A stretch of DNA of 58,691 nucleotides. Source: Bacteroidia bacterium. GTDB lineage: Bacteria; Bacteroidota; Bacteroidia; Cytophagales; Flammeovirgaceae. The stretch spans positions 1 to 58,691 of the forward strand of contig JAUIAB010000018.1 in the NCBI GenBank assembly GCA_030425505.1. The letters run 5' to 3'. Positions 47,042 through 55,386 of this stretch are shown here, one piece after another. The first letter of the stretch is position 1. Each line of letters begins with the position of its first letter. The notes beneath the pieces are model-generated. The model saw nothing but the letters and a program-made list of their open reading frames with translations. It did no database searches and was not told the origin of the DNA. A program made the position numbers and the translations under genes.

Positions 47042-47532
47042 AGCTGATAAAATTTATCGCTTTGCTGTAAGCAATTAAGATCTGGCTACTAAGTCATTTC
47101 TAATCTCTCCTCAAGTTCTGTGACCTGAAAGTTTTTTACTTTCTTTAAATCTATTTTTTCCATTTGATGATAAATTTGAAATCATACCTACTCTTTTAGA
47201 AAGGCTTTTCGGTTTCCTCCTTTTATTATTGCAGCAATAATCTGAGGTCAAATCAATAGATAAGCTGAGGGTATTCAAAAAAGTAGTAGTTGAAATTTAT
47301 AAATATCAAGTTGTTATTTATAAATTTCAACTAATAAATAGATGGTTTAAGTAATTGATATTCAGTTTATTGAAATGATTTTATTGGATAGTAGCCTAAA
47401 AAATTTGTCTTTAAGGGTTTAACGCCAAAATAATCAAGGAAACAGACTGTGTCTGATCTAAAATGGAGACACATTCGAAGCAATAATTAAGATGTGTGCC
47501 AAACAAAAAGGCAGGTCAAAAATTTCAAAAAG
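47042..47532. other. Divergent promoter region between the M50 protease and the dehydratase
   Basis: About 490 bp that must serve both transcription directions. It holds a head-to-head pair of the shared operator (47,285-47,334). A 14-codon frame (47,492-47,536) overlaps the dehydratase start. Nothing else is recognised. Confidence 0.6.
47285..47334. promoter_or_regulatory. Two head-to-head copies of the shared operator
   Basis: The left copy reads TAGTTGAAATTTATAAATAT on the plus strand. The right copy is its inverse (ATTTATAAATTTCAACTA), leaving a perfect 16-bp inverted repeat around an 11-base spacer. One copy points toward the dehydratase and one toward the M50 gene, which fits joint control of both sides. 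Confidence 0.75.
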
Positions 47533-49761
47533 ATGAAAAGTGCAAAAAAGTCATATCACTTCCTTTCTAAATACTGTTTGAGAACACCTCTTTTACCCTT
47601 AGAAAATTTTATAGATTTGATGGAGGGAGACAAAATAGAGGATACCTCTCTCCAATCGCAGTGGGAGAATCCTTTATTAAGAGAAGCGATATTTTTAGCT
47701 TCGCCTTATCTTCATGAGGAACTTTCCAAATGGTTTAACGAAGAAATAGAAGAGAACTCGAAAAAGGAAAAGCTTAAATACACCTTCCTAAAATACATTA
47801 TCAGAGCTTCCACACGTTGTACTCCTTTTGGCTTGTTTGCGGGGATAAGCACTGGAGAACTGTCGGATAGTTCAGAAATATCTTTGGAGGAAGTAGATAA
47901 CTACAAGCGACATACTCGGCTGGATATGAACTATTTAGTTGCTCTAATCAGGCATCTGGAAAAAGAGGCGAAGCTTAAAAAACAGTTACTGTACTTTCCA
48001 AACAGTACACTGTATTCTATAGCAAATCAGTATCGCTACATAGAATATGCCTTAGAAAAAAACACAAGACATTATTCTGTGGAAGCAATAGAAAAGTCGC
48101 CATACATAGAGGCTGTTTTAGAAACTTCCAAAACAGGAAAGACCATTGAGCAATTAGCAGACACTTTAATTGATGATGACATTTCCAAAGAGGAGGCGGT
48201 GGATTTTATCCATGATTTGATAGATAACCAACTCTTGGTAAGTCAGCTGGAACCTTCGGTAACAGGGAAAGAGTCTTTTGTAGCCTTATTAGAGGTTCTT
48301 GAGACTCTTAACTGCGAAAATGATTTAAAGGAGTTACTCGCCCTTAAAAAAAGTATTGCTGCACTTGATGAAGAAACAAGTAATTCAGAAAAAAAGTATG
48401 CCTCTGTTTTTGAGCACCTTGATAAGATAAAAGTTGATTATGATAAAAAATATGTGCTTCAAACAGATCTATTTACACAAACCAAAACGAATGGCTTGAG
48501 TGTAAAGCATGCGTATTCTATAAAAAGAGTTCTTCCTCTACTTTGCAAACTATGCCCTTCTGAAGAGAACTATAATTTAAAAACATTCCGAAAAGCATTT
48601 GTGGAGCGTTATGAAATGCAAGAAGTTCCATTAAGCCAGGCTTTGGATATAGAAACAGGTATCGGGTACCTTCAAAATCAAAGAATTTCGGATACAGTAC
48701 CTTTTTTAAACGATATTACACCTCAAAGGAAGGGGAGTGCGGAGAAAATAGTCGATTGGAGTCAGGTAGATAGTAGTATTTATAACAAATTATTAGAAGC
48801 TCAAAAAAGCAATAGCTATCAGTTAGAGCTGTCGGATGATGATTTTTCACATATTCAATTCAATTGGGAATATGTTCCAGATATAGTATCTGCATTTGCT
48901 GAAATTGTGAAAGTCGATGAAAACGAACAATTGGTATTAAGTGGGATTCATGCCAATGCAGCCAGTTTATTGGGACGTTTCTCTTATACCGGAACAGAAA
49001 TAGAAAAACATACCCAACATATAACCGCTTTGGAACAATCATTATACCCCGACAAGATATTGGCAGAGATTGTTCATTTGCCAGAGTCCCGAACGGGAAA
49101 TGTTTTGAAAAGATCTCATTTGAGAAATTACGAAATCCCTTATTTGGCAAAATCGAATCTTCCTGTTTCTCAGCAGATCCCACTTCAAGACTTAATGGTT
49201 TCTGTGAGAGGAGAAAGAGTAGTATTGAGATCTAAACGACTTAATAAAGAAGTTTTGCCTAAGTTGACGAATGCGCATAATTATGCTCCTAAAGCTCTTC
49301 CCATTTATCATTTTCTCTGCGACTTACAATTTCAGAGTCGAGTATCCCATCTGGGTTTTCGGTGGCCATCCATAACAGAAAAGCATTCTTTTTTGCCCAG
49401 GGTAATCTATAAAAATATCATTCTTTCTAAAGCGAAATGGAATTTGTCTGAAGATGATATAAAGACATTTTTAAAGTATAGAAAAGAAAGTAAAGCTTCC
49501 TTATTTACTTTTGTCCAAAAGTGGCGTCATGATAATCAAGTTCCTAAATATGTACAGTTTGTAGAACACGATAATACACTTTTGATCGACTTGGAGCATT
49601 ACGATAGCATCCAACTTTTGCTAGAGTGTATTAAAGGAAAGAAAAAAGGAAGGTTAGAAGAATTTTTACATGTAGCAGATGGTGTGGTGAAAAAAGATCA
49701 GAGGCATTTTACCAATGAGTGCATTATTACATTGTATAATCAGGATAAATTGAAAATTTAA
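47533..49761 (+). CDS. Lanthipeptide dehydratase, N-terminal (glutamylation) part
   Basis: A 742-residue protein of the Lant_dehydr_N family. LanB enzymes glutamylate Ser/Thr of a precursor using glutamyl-tRNA and then eliminate glutamate to give dehydroalanine/dehydrobutyrine. The hallmark IRASTRCTPFGLFAGISTGEL is present, with FLSKYCLRTPLLPLENF at the start, LDMNYLVALIRHLEKEA, and HLRNYEIPYLAKSNLPVSQQ with SKRLNKEVLPKLTNAHNY later. The frame opens at a GTG at 47,494; the ATG at 47,533 is preferred. The frame ends in TAA, and the elimination domain continues in the same frame in the next ORF, so together they resemble one full-length LanB cut by a single stop. Confidence 0.88.
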   Translation: MKSAKKSYHFLSKYCLRTPLLPLENFIDLMEGDKIEDTSLQSQWENPLLREAIFLASPYLHEELSKWFNEEIEENSKKEKLKYTFLKYIIRASTRCTPFGLFAGISTGELSDSSEISLEEVDNYKRHTRLDMNYLVALIRHLEKEAKLKKQLLYFPNSTLYSIANQYRYIEYALEKNTRHYSVEAIEKSPYIEAVLETSKTGKTIEQLADTLIDDDISKEEAVDFIHDLIDNQLLVSQLEPSVTGKESFVALLEVLETLNCENDLKELLALKKSIAALDEETSNSEKKYASVFEHLDKIKVDYDKKYVLQTDLFTQTKTNGLSVKHAYSIKRVLPLLCKLCPSEENYNLKTFRKAFVERYEMQEVPLSQALDIETGIGYLQNQRISDTVPFLNDITPQRKGSAEKIVDWSQVDSSIYNKLLEAQKSNSYQLELSDDDFSHIQFNWEYVPDIVSAFAEIVKVDENEQLVLSGIHANAASLLGRFSYTGTEIEKHTQHITALEQSLYPDKILAEIVHLPESRTGNVLKRSHLRNYEIPYLAKSNLPVSQQIPLQDLMVSVRGERVVLRSKRLNKEVLPKLTNAHNYAPKALPIYHFLCDLQFQSRVSHLGFRWPSITEKHSFLPRVIYKNIILSKAKWNLSEDDIKTFLKYRKESKASLFTFVQKWRHDNQVPKYVQFVEHDNTLLIDLEHYDSIQLLLECIKGKKKGRLEEFLHVADGVVKKDQRHFTNECIITLYNQDKLKI

Positions 49762-50619
49762 TTGGTGAGAAGAAAGTTTATATTAGGAGATGAATGGCTG
49801 TACTACAAGCTATATTGTGGGAGGAGGACGGCAGATTCTATTCTGGTAGATGCTATAAAACCGCTTTCCGAAAAGTTATTAAAAAAAGGTTGGATAGATC
49901 AGTGGTTTTTTATACGCTATACAGATCCCAGGCCTCACCTTCGAGTTCGTTTTCACCTTAAAAGGAAAGATGATTTAAGCTTCGTAATTGAAGAGTTTAA
50001 CGCATCTACCCGATACTATTTGGATAATGACCTTATTTGGGATCTGCAAACAGATACCTACCAAAGAGAACTCGAACGATATGGCACTAATACCATTTCT
50101 GAATCAGAAGAGTTGTTTTTTTATGATAGTGCAGCTTGTGTAGATGCATTGCAATACATAGAAGAGGATGAGCTTTTGTTTCTATTTGGGCTGCGTTCTA
50201 TAAAAGATACATTAACTGCTTTCGGATTGGACAACCACGAAAAGTGTACTCTTGCAGAATGGAATTTAAAAGCATTCAAAGAAGAGTTTAACTCTGACAA
50301 GCATTTGAGCAGGCAGCTGAGTAAAAAGCACCAAGCATTAAAGGATAAAATAGAACTTTTCTTGACGATAAATAGCCATCCAGAATATCAGCCATTATTA
50401 GATTTGCTCGATAAAAAGATGGAACAAATGAGGCGGATAAGCAAAAAAATAGCAGAAAAAGCTGTCCTAAACCAATTATCGATAGATAGTTTGCTCTCTA
50501 GTTATGTGCATATGATGGTCAATCGCTTGTTTAGAGATAAACAGCGTTTGTATGAGCTGGTATGTTATGATTGCTTACACAAGTTCTACAATTTTAAAAT
50601 TCATAAAAACGTAGATTAA
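49762..50619 (+). CDS. Lanthipeptide dehydratase, C-terminal (elimination) part
   Basis: A 285-residue protein of the SpaB_C/thiopeptide-type bacteriocin biosynthesis family, which removes glutamate from glutamylated Ser/Thr. Signatures: LGDEWLYYKLYCG, WFFIRYTDPRPHLRVRFHL, TYQRELERYG and the helical MMVNRLFRDKQR-containing tail. No ATG is near the start. The frame begins immediately after the TAA with TTG then GTG, in the same frame as the upstream dehydratase. Translation must use a weak start, re-initiation or read-through. Its stop overlaps the start of the regulator gene (TAATG). Confidence 0.85.
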   Translation: MVRRKFILGDEWLYYKLYCGRRTADSILVDAIKPLSEKLLKKGWIDQWFFIRYTDPRPHLRVRFHLKRKDDLSFVIEEFNASTRYYLDNDLIWDLQTDTYQRELERYGTNTISESEELFFYDSAACVDALQYIEEDELLFLFGLRSIKDTLTAFGLDNHEKCTLAEWNLKAFKEEFNSDKHLSRQLSKKHQALKDKIELFLTINSHPEYQPLLDLLDKKMEQMRRISKKIAEKAVLNQLSIDSLLSSYVHMMVNRLFRDKQRLYELVCYDCLHKFYNFKIHKNVD

Positions 50620-52310
50620 TGCCTATTAAAAAAAGTCTGGTAACGATCCTATTCCTGCTTTTTAGCCAAGTTGGGCTTTCTCAAACTGCAAAAATAGACT
50701 CCTTATCAAAAGAGGGCTTTAGCACACTGGAAGAGTATTTGGATAAAAACTATGTAGATTCTGTAAACGATGTAATTTATGCAAGGGCATACCTGAAAAA
50801 AGCTATTGAGCTAAAAGACACGATAACAATAGCCAGTGCTTATTATTATTTATGTAAAGCATCCAGATTAGAGAAAGCTTTTGCTTATAGTGATAGTATA
50901 ATACAAGTAACCAAACACCTTAAAGGTGATAAATATTACCCAGCTTTAGGTTATCTCCAAAAAGGGAATTGCTATTACGATGCCGGAAAGTATAAAGAAG
51001 CACTAGATTATTATTTAAAATGCTATAATATTAGTAAGCAAAATAATAACCCAATATATGCCCTTGCTGCAAAGCATAACATAGGACTTTTAAAAAATAA
51101 AATAGGGGAGAATAAAGAAGCTCTAAAAACCTTTCAATCTTACGTTAGTTATTTAGATGAAAGTGATATAGAAAATAAAGACTATTATTTAATACGAGGT
51201 TTATATTCTTTAGCAGATGCATATATTTATAACAACAAGAACGACTCTGCTGCTTTTACAATAAAAAGGGGAGGGGAGTATGCTATACAACTCAAAGATT
51301 CCTCAATGCATGCACATTACATCTATTTATCTGGAGTAAATGCTTATTTCTTAAAAAATTATAGAGCAGCAATTGATAGCATACTTAAAAGTAAACAAGT
51401 TTTTTATAGCGAGAATTTTAATGCCATCTCTAATTTATATTTGGGTAAATCTTATTATGCTCTAAGTAAAGAGGATAGTGCTTTTTTTTGTTTGGATAAA
51501 GTAGATGATTTTCTGGAAAAAACAAATAATGTCAAGCCTGAACTCCTTGAAATATACCTTGTATTAATTGAACTTCAAAAAAAAGCTAAAAATGTAGAGA
51601 AACAGCTTTATTATACCAATCGGCTTTTAAAGTTCGATAGCACACTAAGTGATAATAATACATATCTCTCTAAAAACATTATAAAAAAATATGAAGTTCA
51701 AGAATTGGTCGCATCTAAAAACAAGATTATTCAAGAGTTGAAAGGAGAAAATAAAATCTCTAGGAAGTATATATACTTTCTTTTAGTTCTGGCAGCTATT
51801 CTTTTGATTTCTACTTTACTCTACATAAGAAATAGCTTATCCAATAAGCGCAAGTACAAAGAGCTTATGGAGAGTCTAAGGCAAGATAAGGAGGAGTCTA
51901 AAACACAAAGCGATAATGTAAAAATCCTTAGCAATAGTGAAGTTCCAGAGCATTTGGCAAAAGAAATTTTGATAGCCCTGAGTAAGTTTGAAGAGTCCAA
52001 TAGGTTTATTCGTAAAAAATACACTCTAAACATGCTTGCCAAAGAAATCAACACAAACAGCACTTATCTCTCTAAAGTTATTAATATGACAAAGCAAACC
52101 AGTTTTGTTCATTATTTGAATGATTTGAGAGTTGATGTTGCCATTGAGAAATTATCTACCAATAAGCAGTTTAGGATGTATACTGTAAAAGCAATAGCAG
52201 AGAGTACAGGCTTCAATACAGCGCAGTCTTTTTCCAATGCTTTCTACAAAAAGACAGGAATTTACCCTTCTTATTTCATAAAACAGCTAAATAGTGAAGA
52301 TTCACTTTAA
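50619..52310 (+). CDS. Membrane-anchored TPR/AraC-type transcriptional regulator
   Basis: A 563-residue one-component regulator. It has a signal sequence (LVTILFLLFSQVGLSQ), then about 330 residues of TPR-like helices (GYLQKGNCYYDAGKYKEALDY and similar). A transmembrane helix (YIYFLLVLAAILLISTLLYI, near 384-403) and a coiled linker follow. The C-terminus is an AraC-type double HTH (MLAKEINTNSTYLSKVINMT; AIAESTGFNTAQSFSNAFYK with TGIYPSYF). The periplasmic TPRs presumably sense a peptide or protein while the HTH acts inside. Its start overlaps the dehydratase stop by one base, so it is part of the operon. It is the best candidate for binding the three-locus operator and driving the precursor. 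Confidence 0.86.
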   Translation: MPIKKSLVTILFLLFSQVGLSQTAKIDSLSKEGFSTLEEYLDKNYVDSVNDVIYARAYLKKAIELKDTITIASAYYYLCKASRLEKAFAYSDSIIQVTKHLKGDKYYPALGYLQKGNCYYDAGKYKEALDYYLKCYNISKQNNNPIYALAAKHNIGLLKNKIGENKEALKTFQSYVSYLDESDIENKDYYLIRGLYSLADAYIYNNKNDSAAFTIKRGGEYAIQLKDSSMHAHYIYLSGVNAYFLKNYRAAIDSILKSKQVFYSENFNAISNLYLGKSYYALSKEDSAFFCLDKVDDFLEKTNNVKPELLEIYLVLIELQKKAKNVEKQLYYTNRLLKFDSTLSDNNTYLSKNIIKKYEVQELVASKNKIIQELKGENKISRKYIYFLLVLAAILLISTLLYIRNSLSNKRKYKELMESLRQDKEESKTQSDNVKILSNSEVPEHLAKEILIALSKFEESNRFIRKKYTLNMLAKEINTNSTYLSKVINMTKQTSFVHYLNDLRVDVAIEKLSTNKQFRMYTVKAIAESTGFNTAQSFSNAFYKKTGIYPSYFIKQLNSEDSL

Positions 52311-52340
52311 CTTTCTGTTAATCATTATTTTATAATTGAA

Positions 52341-52376
52341 TTTAGTGGTTGAAATTTATAAATATCAACCACTAAA
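52341..52376 (+). promoter_or_regulatory. Shared operator upstream of the RiPP precursor, most symmetrical copy
   Basis: A 36-base near-perfect palindrome. The arms TTTAGTGGTTGA and TCAACCACTAAA flank ATTTATAAAT, with one mismatched A/A pair. It begins 30 bp after the regulator stop and ends 14 bases before a TAnnTTTG element, where the -33 TTG would lie. That layout fits an activator-dependent promoter. Confidence 0.8.
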
Positions 52377-52390
52377 ATTAGGTTTTTTAG

Positions 52391-52398
52391 TAAGTTTG
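52391..52398 (+). promoter_or_regulatory. Bacteroidota -7 element (TAAGTTTG) of the precursor gene
   Basis: An exact TAnnTTTG match 46 bp before the precursor ATG. No TTG -33 element is seen at the usual spacing; the palindrome takes that place. Confidence 0.6.
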
Positions 52399-52443
52399 GT
52401 GATACTTTTACCAAGTACAATTTTAAACGTAAACTACAATATC

Positions 52444-52599
52444 ATGAAGAAAATTAAAGAACAAAAATTAGGTATTAAGAAATTTCAGATTGCAAAAATC
52501 AATAATCCTTCTGTGATAAATGGAGGTGATTATAATAATGGAGATGTAAGTGGTGATAATAAACAACAAACAAAGCCACCAAAAAGAAAAACATTATAG
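52444..52599 (+). CDS. RiPP precursor peptide, double-Gly leader, no cysteine
   Basis: A 51-residue peptide. The leader LGIKKFQIAKINNPSVINGG resembles Bacteroidota class I lanthipeptide leaders (basic start, alternating hydrophobics, ending in Gly-Gly at 27-28). The 23-residue core begins Asp-Tyr-Asn-Asn, contains Ser36, Thr43 and Thr50, is rich in Asn/Gly/Lys, and has a Pro-Pro in TKPPKRKTL near the end. There is no Cys anywhere, so lanthionine rings cannot form within it. The frame opens further upstream at 52,336, but the ATG at 52,444 follows the promoter and begins MKKIKEQK; the longer version would run through the operator. It has its own promoter and terminator, as precursors often do for high expression. 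Confidence 0.72.
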   Translation: MKKIKEQKLGIKKFQIAKINNPSVINGGDYNNGDVSGDNKQQTKPPKRKTL

Positions 52600-52609
52600 A
52601 TTTTTTCTT

Positions 52610-52644
52610 GAAGGTGTTTTTCTGTATATCAGAAAAACACCTTC
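52610..52644 (+). terminator. Strong terminator after the RiPP precursor
   Basis: A perfect 15-bp stem, GAAGGTGTTTTTCTG and its inverse, with a 5-base loop, followed by a T-rich run. It begins 10 bp after the stop. Confidence 0.9.
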
Positions 52645-52814
52645 ATTTCTTTATTTTATCATACTAAGTTTATCTTGAGATCAAGGCTGCTTGGAAATAG
52701 TTTGAACAGTTCTATTTTTGTTCAATGTGATTTTTTACAGAATGTGCATTCTGGATTTATATAGAAGGTTATATCAATTTTTTTATAAAAACATCTTTAA
52801 GTAATCCATTTTCA

Positions 52815-52822
52815 TATTTTTG
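52815..52822 (+). promoter_or_regulatory. Candidate -7 element (TATTTTTG) of the oligopeptidase gene
   Basis: Matches TAnnTTTG, 56 bp upstream of the ATG at 52,879. With the terminator at 52,610-52,644 it suggests separate transcription of the peptidase gene. Confidence 0.45.
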
Positions 52823-52878
52823 CTTGTTTTTGAAATAGCATTAGGTTTATAAACTAACACTAAAATTATTTACTTCAT

Positions 52879-55065
52879 ATGAAGAAAACTCTATCTGTTT
52901 TATGGATTAGTATACTTATATCCAATTGTACAACTAGTAAAAAGTCTTTTTCACCGCCTCCTTTATTTCCTGAAGAGATAGTAACAGATAACTATTTTGG
53001 AAAAGAGGTTAAAGATCCTTACCGAAACTTAGAAAACCTAGAAGACTCCAGTGTGATTAAGTGGTTAAAAGATCAGGAAAAGTATGCTAAAAACCTTCTT
53101 CATGAGATTCCAGGAAGGCTTAAACTAAAAGAAAATATATATGCTTTAGATAAGAAAAGAGATACTGCTGCCTGGAACTTAAGAATCAAATCCAATAACT
53201 TATACTTCTATCTAAAAAGTGTTCCTGAAAAAGATAATGATAAGTTATACTATAGAAGTGGTTATGAAAGTAAAGAAATTTTTTTATTTGATGTTACTAG
53301 TTATAAAAAAGAGTATTCGATCAATTACATAAGTCCAAATTATGATGGTTCTAAAGTAGTTATTAGTATGGCCAAAGGCGGAGCAGAAATTGGTGAAATG
53401 ATAATTTTAGATGTTGCAAGCAAAACGTTGCATAAAGAAGTCATTACGAATTGTTGGCCATCAGAATTAGGGGGTGTTTCTTGGTTTCAGGATAATAAAA
53501 GTTTTATATATACGCATATACCAGATGTTGATAAAAACTCGAATGGGTATACGCAAAATACCGCATCTGTATTGTATACTATAGGTCAGGATCCAAAAAA
53601 ATTAAAAGTAATTCTATCCAAAAAAAACAATCCAGAATTAAAAATAATCCCAGAAGACTTTCCAATAGTTAAAGTAATTAAAAAAGGCAATCAAGAAATT
53701 CTATTTGGTGGAATAGAAGGAGTTGGGAGTTATTCTGATTATTATTATGTAGAAAATTTTAGTAAAAATGAGTCTAGAGTAAACTGGAAGTCACTTTACA
53801 AAAAAGAAAATAAAGTAAAGAGTTTTTATGTATCAGAGAGTAATATCATCTTTACAAGTGCTCAAAATGCTTCTAACTTCAAAATATATAGCACTCCATT
53901 GTCCAATCCTGATTTTGTGAACTGTGAAACCTTAGTAGAAGAGGATAAAAATGCAGTTATTACAGATGTAGCACTATCAAAGGATGGGATCTATTATGTA
54001 AAGACAAAAAACGGGGTAGAAGCGAAGTTGTTCAGGTATGATTATGAGAAAAGAAAATCTTATCCTATACCCATCCCACACCCAGCAGGGTTTATTTATG
54101 TATATACCAGAGGATACGAATTTAATGATGTATGGATTAAAACATGGGGATGGACTCAAAAGGGAGAGCGGTATAGGTATAAGCCTGAAGATAAGACCTT
54201 TACCAAAGAAAATATATTCCCTAAAACTAGTTATGCTGAGTTAGAGGATGTAGTAATAGAAGAAATAGAAGTTCCTTCTCATGATGGTGTAATGGTTCCG
54301 CTATCCATTATTTATAGGTCAGGGCTAAAAAAGGATGGTAATAACCGACTATTAATTGCTGGGTACGGTGCATATGGGTCTTCTAGTGTTCCTTACACTA
54401 GAGGTGATATGCTTCACTGGATTAATGAAAGTGGAGTCTTTGCTGTTGCGCATGTGCGGGGTGGTGGAGAAAAAGGAGATGCCTGGCGCAAAGGAGGGTA
54501 TAAAAAAACAAAGCCCAATACATGGAAAGATTTTATTGCTTGCACAGAATACTTAATTAATGAAAAATACACGTCTTCTTCTAAAGTTGCAGCTAAAAGT
54601 GAAAGTGCTGGTGGAATCTTAATTGGAAGAGCCATAACAGAGCGCCCTGATTTGTACAAAGTTGCAATTATTGAAGTAGGAACTGTAAATACTATTCGTA
54701 GAGAGTTTGGTGCTAATGGTAAAAATAATATAAAAGAATATGGAACGGTTAAAGATTCTGCTGAGTTCACTTATTTATTAGAAATGGATACCTATCATCA
54801 CGTTAAAGAAGGAGTTAAATACCCAGCAGTCTATTTAACAGCAGGAATGAATGATGCCAGAGTACCTGCATGGCAGCCTGGGAAGCTAGCCGCTAAAATG
54901 CAAGCTCTCAATACTTCTGAAAACCCTGTATTATTTTCTGTAGATTTTGATGGAGGTCATGGAGTTGGAGCATCTGTCAGTAAATACAATGAGGAGTTAG
55001 TAGATATACTTTCTTTTGCTTTGTGGCAAACGGGGCATCCAGATTATCAGTTGAAGGAGGAGTAA
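52879..55065 (+). CDS. Prolyl-oligopeptidase (S9A) lipoprotein
   Basis: A 728-residue serine peptidase exported as a lipoprotein (signal ILISNCTTS with the acceptor Cys at about 17). After a propeller domain the catalytic domain shows Ser576 in SESAGGILIGRA (the usual G-x-S-x-G-G has Ser at the first Gly), Asp659 in AGMNDARVPAWQ, and His694 in DGGHG. N-terminal DNYFGKEVKDPYRNLENL is typical of the family, which cuts short peptides after proline. It lies 280 bp downstream of the RiPP precursor, whose core contains Pro-Pro. It may therefore process or degrade that peptide, but S9A lipoproteins also occur alone in Bacteroidota, so the link is inference. Confidence 0.9.
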   Translation: MKKTLSVLWISILISNCTTSKKSFSPPPLFPEEIVTDNYFGKEVKDPYRNLENLEDSSVIKWLKDQEKYAKNLLHEIPGRLKLKENIYALDKKRDTAAWNLRIKSNNLYFYLKSVPEKDNDKLYYRSGYESKEIFLFDVTSYKKEYSINYISPNYDGSKVVISMAKGGAEIGEMIILDVASKTLHKEVITNCWPSELGGVSWFQDNKSFIYTHIPDVDKNSNGYTQNTASVLYTIGQDPKKLKVILSKKNNPELKIIPEDFPIVKVIKKGNQEILFGGIEGVGSYSDYYYVENFSKNESRVNWKSLYKKENKVKSFYVSESNIIFTSAQNASNFKIYSTPLSNPDFVNCETLVEEDKNAVITDVALSKDGIYYVKTKNGVEAKLFRYDYEKRKSYPIPIPHPAGFIYVYTRGYEFNDVWIKTWGWTQKGERYRYKPEDKTFTKENIFPKTSYAELEDVVIEEIEVPSHDGVMVPLSIIYRSGLKKDGNNRLLIAGYGAYGSSSVPYTRGDMLHWINESGVFAVAHVRGGGEKGDAWRKGGYKKTKPNTWKDFIACTEYLINEKYTSSSKVAAKSESAGGILIGRAITERPDLYKVAIIEVGTVNTIRREFGANGKNNIKEYGTVKDSAEFTYLLEMDTYHHVKEGVKYPAVYLTAGMNDARVPAWQPGKLAAKMQALNTSENPVLFSVDFDGGHGVGASVSKYNEELVDILSFALWQTGHPDYQLKEE

Positions 55066-55088
55066 AAGCTGTGGTAGCACAAAACACG

Positions 55089-55114
55089 CCTGTTAGGTTT
55101 CAAAACCTAACAGG
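55089..55114. terminator. Perfect hairpin, CCTGTTAGGTTT arms
   Basis: A 12-bp perfect inverted repeat with a 2-base loop, 23 bp after the oligopeptidase stop. From memory, the same CCTGTTAGG hairpin recurs between genes in many Bacteroidota genomes, so it may be a mobile intergenic element that also terminates transcription. Confidence 0.7.
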
Positions 55115-55139
55115 TTTATGAAGGGAGCAATTTTGTAGC

Positions 55140-55330
55140 AAATTTTAGGCTTTTTCAAAAAAGCCTGTCATTCTGGTGAAAACCAGGATCTAAAAGATAG
55201 CGCTCGTTTGTAACGAGTGCTTACATTCAGTTAGACGAATATCCCGCGGGGTGCGAGAAGGCTTGCAGGGAGGAAGCTTAGGGCATTCTTGATTAAACAT
55301 GTAATAGAATAGTGTGCTAACCAGAGTCTA
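55140..55330. repeat. Dispersed repeat block downstream of the oligopeptidase
   Basis: It holds a hairpin AGGCTTTTT/AAAAAGCCT (55,147-55,166), then TGGTGAAAACCAGGATCTAA, which matches 40,499-40,518. Next is a segment GGGAGGAAGCTT with ATTCTTG (about 55,268-55,293) that is the inverse of 41,487-41,510. It fills the gap between two convergent genes (55,066-55,386). Confidence 0.65.
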
Positions 55331-55386
55331 AAAGGTCAGGTGTTAATCTTATAAAGAAAGTAGCCTGAAGGGAGACAGTTTATAAG

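Noticed and set aside
52336-52443. Longer version of the RiPP precursor (87 residues) starting at 52,336
   Set aside because: It would translate through the operator palindrome and the -7 element; the ATG at 52,444 gives a typical leader.
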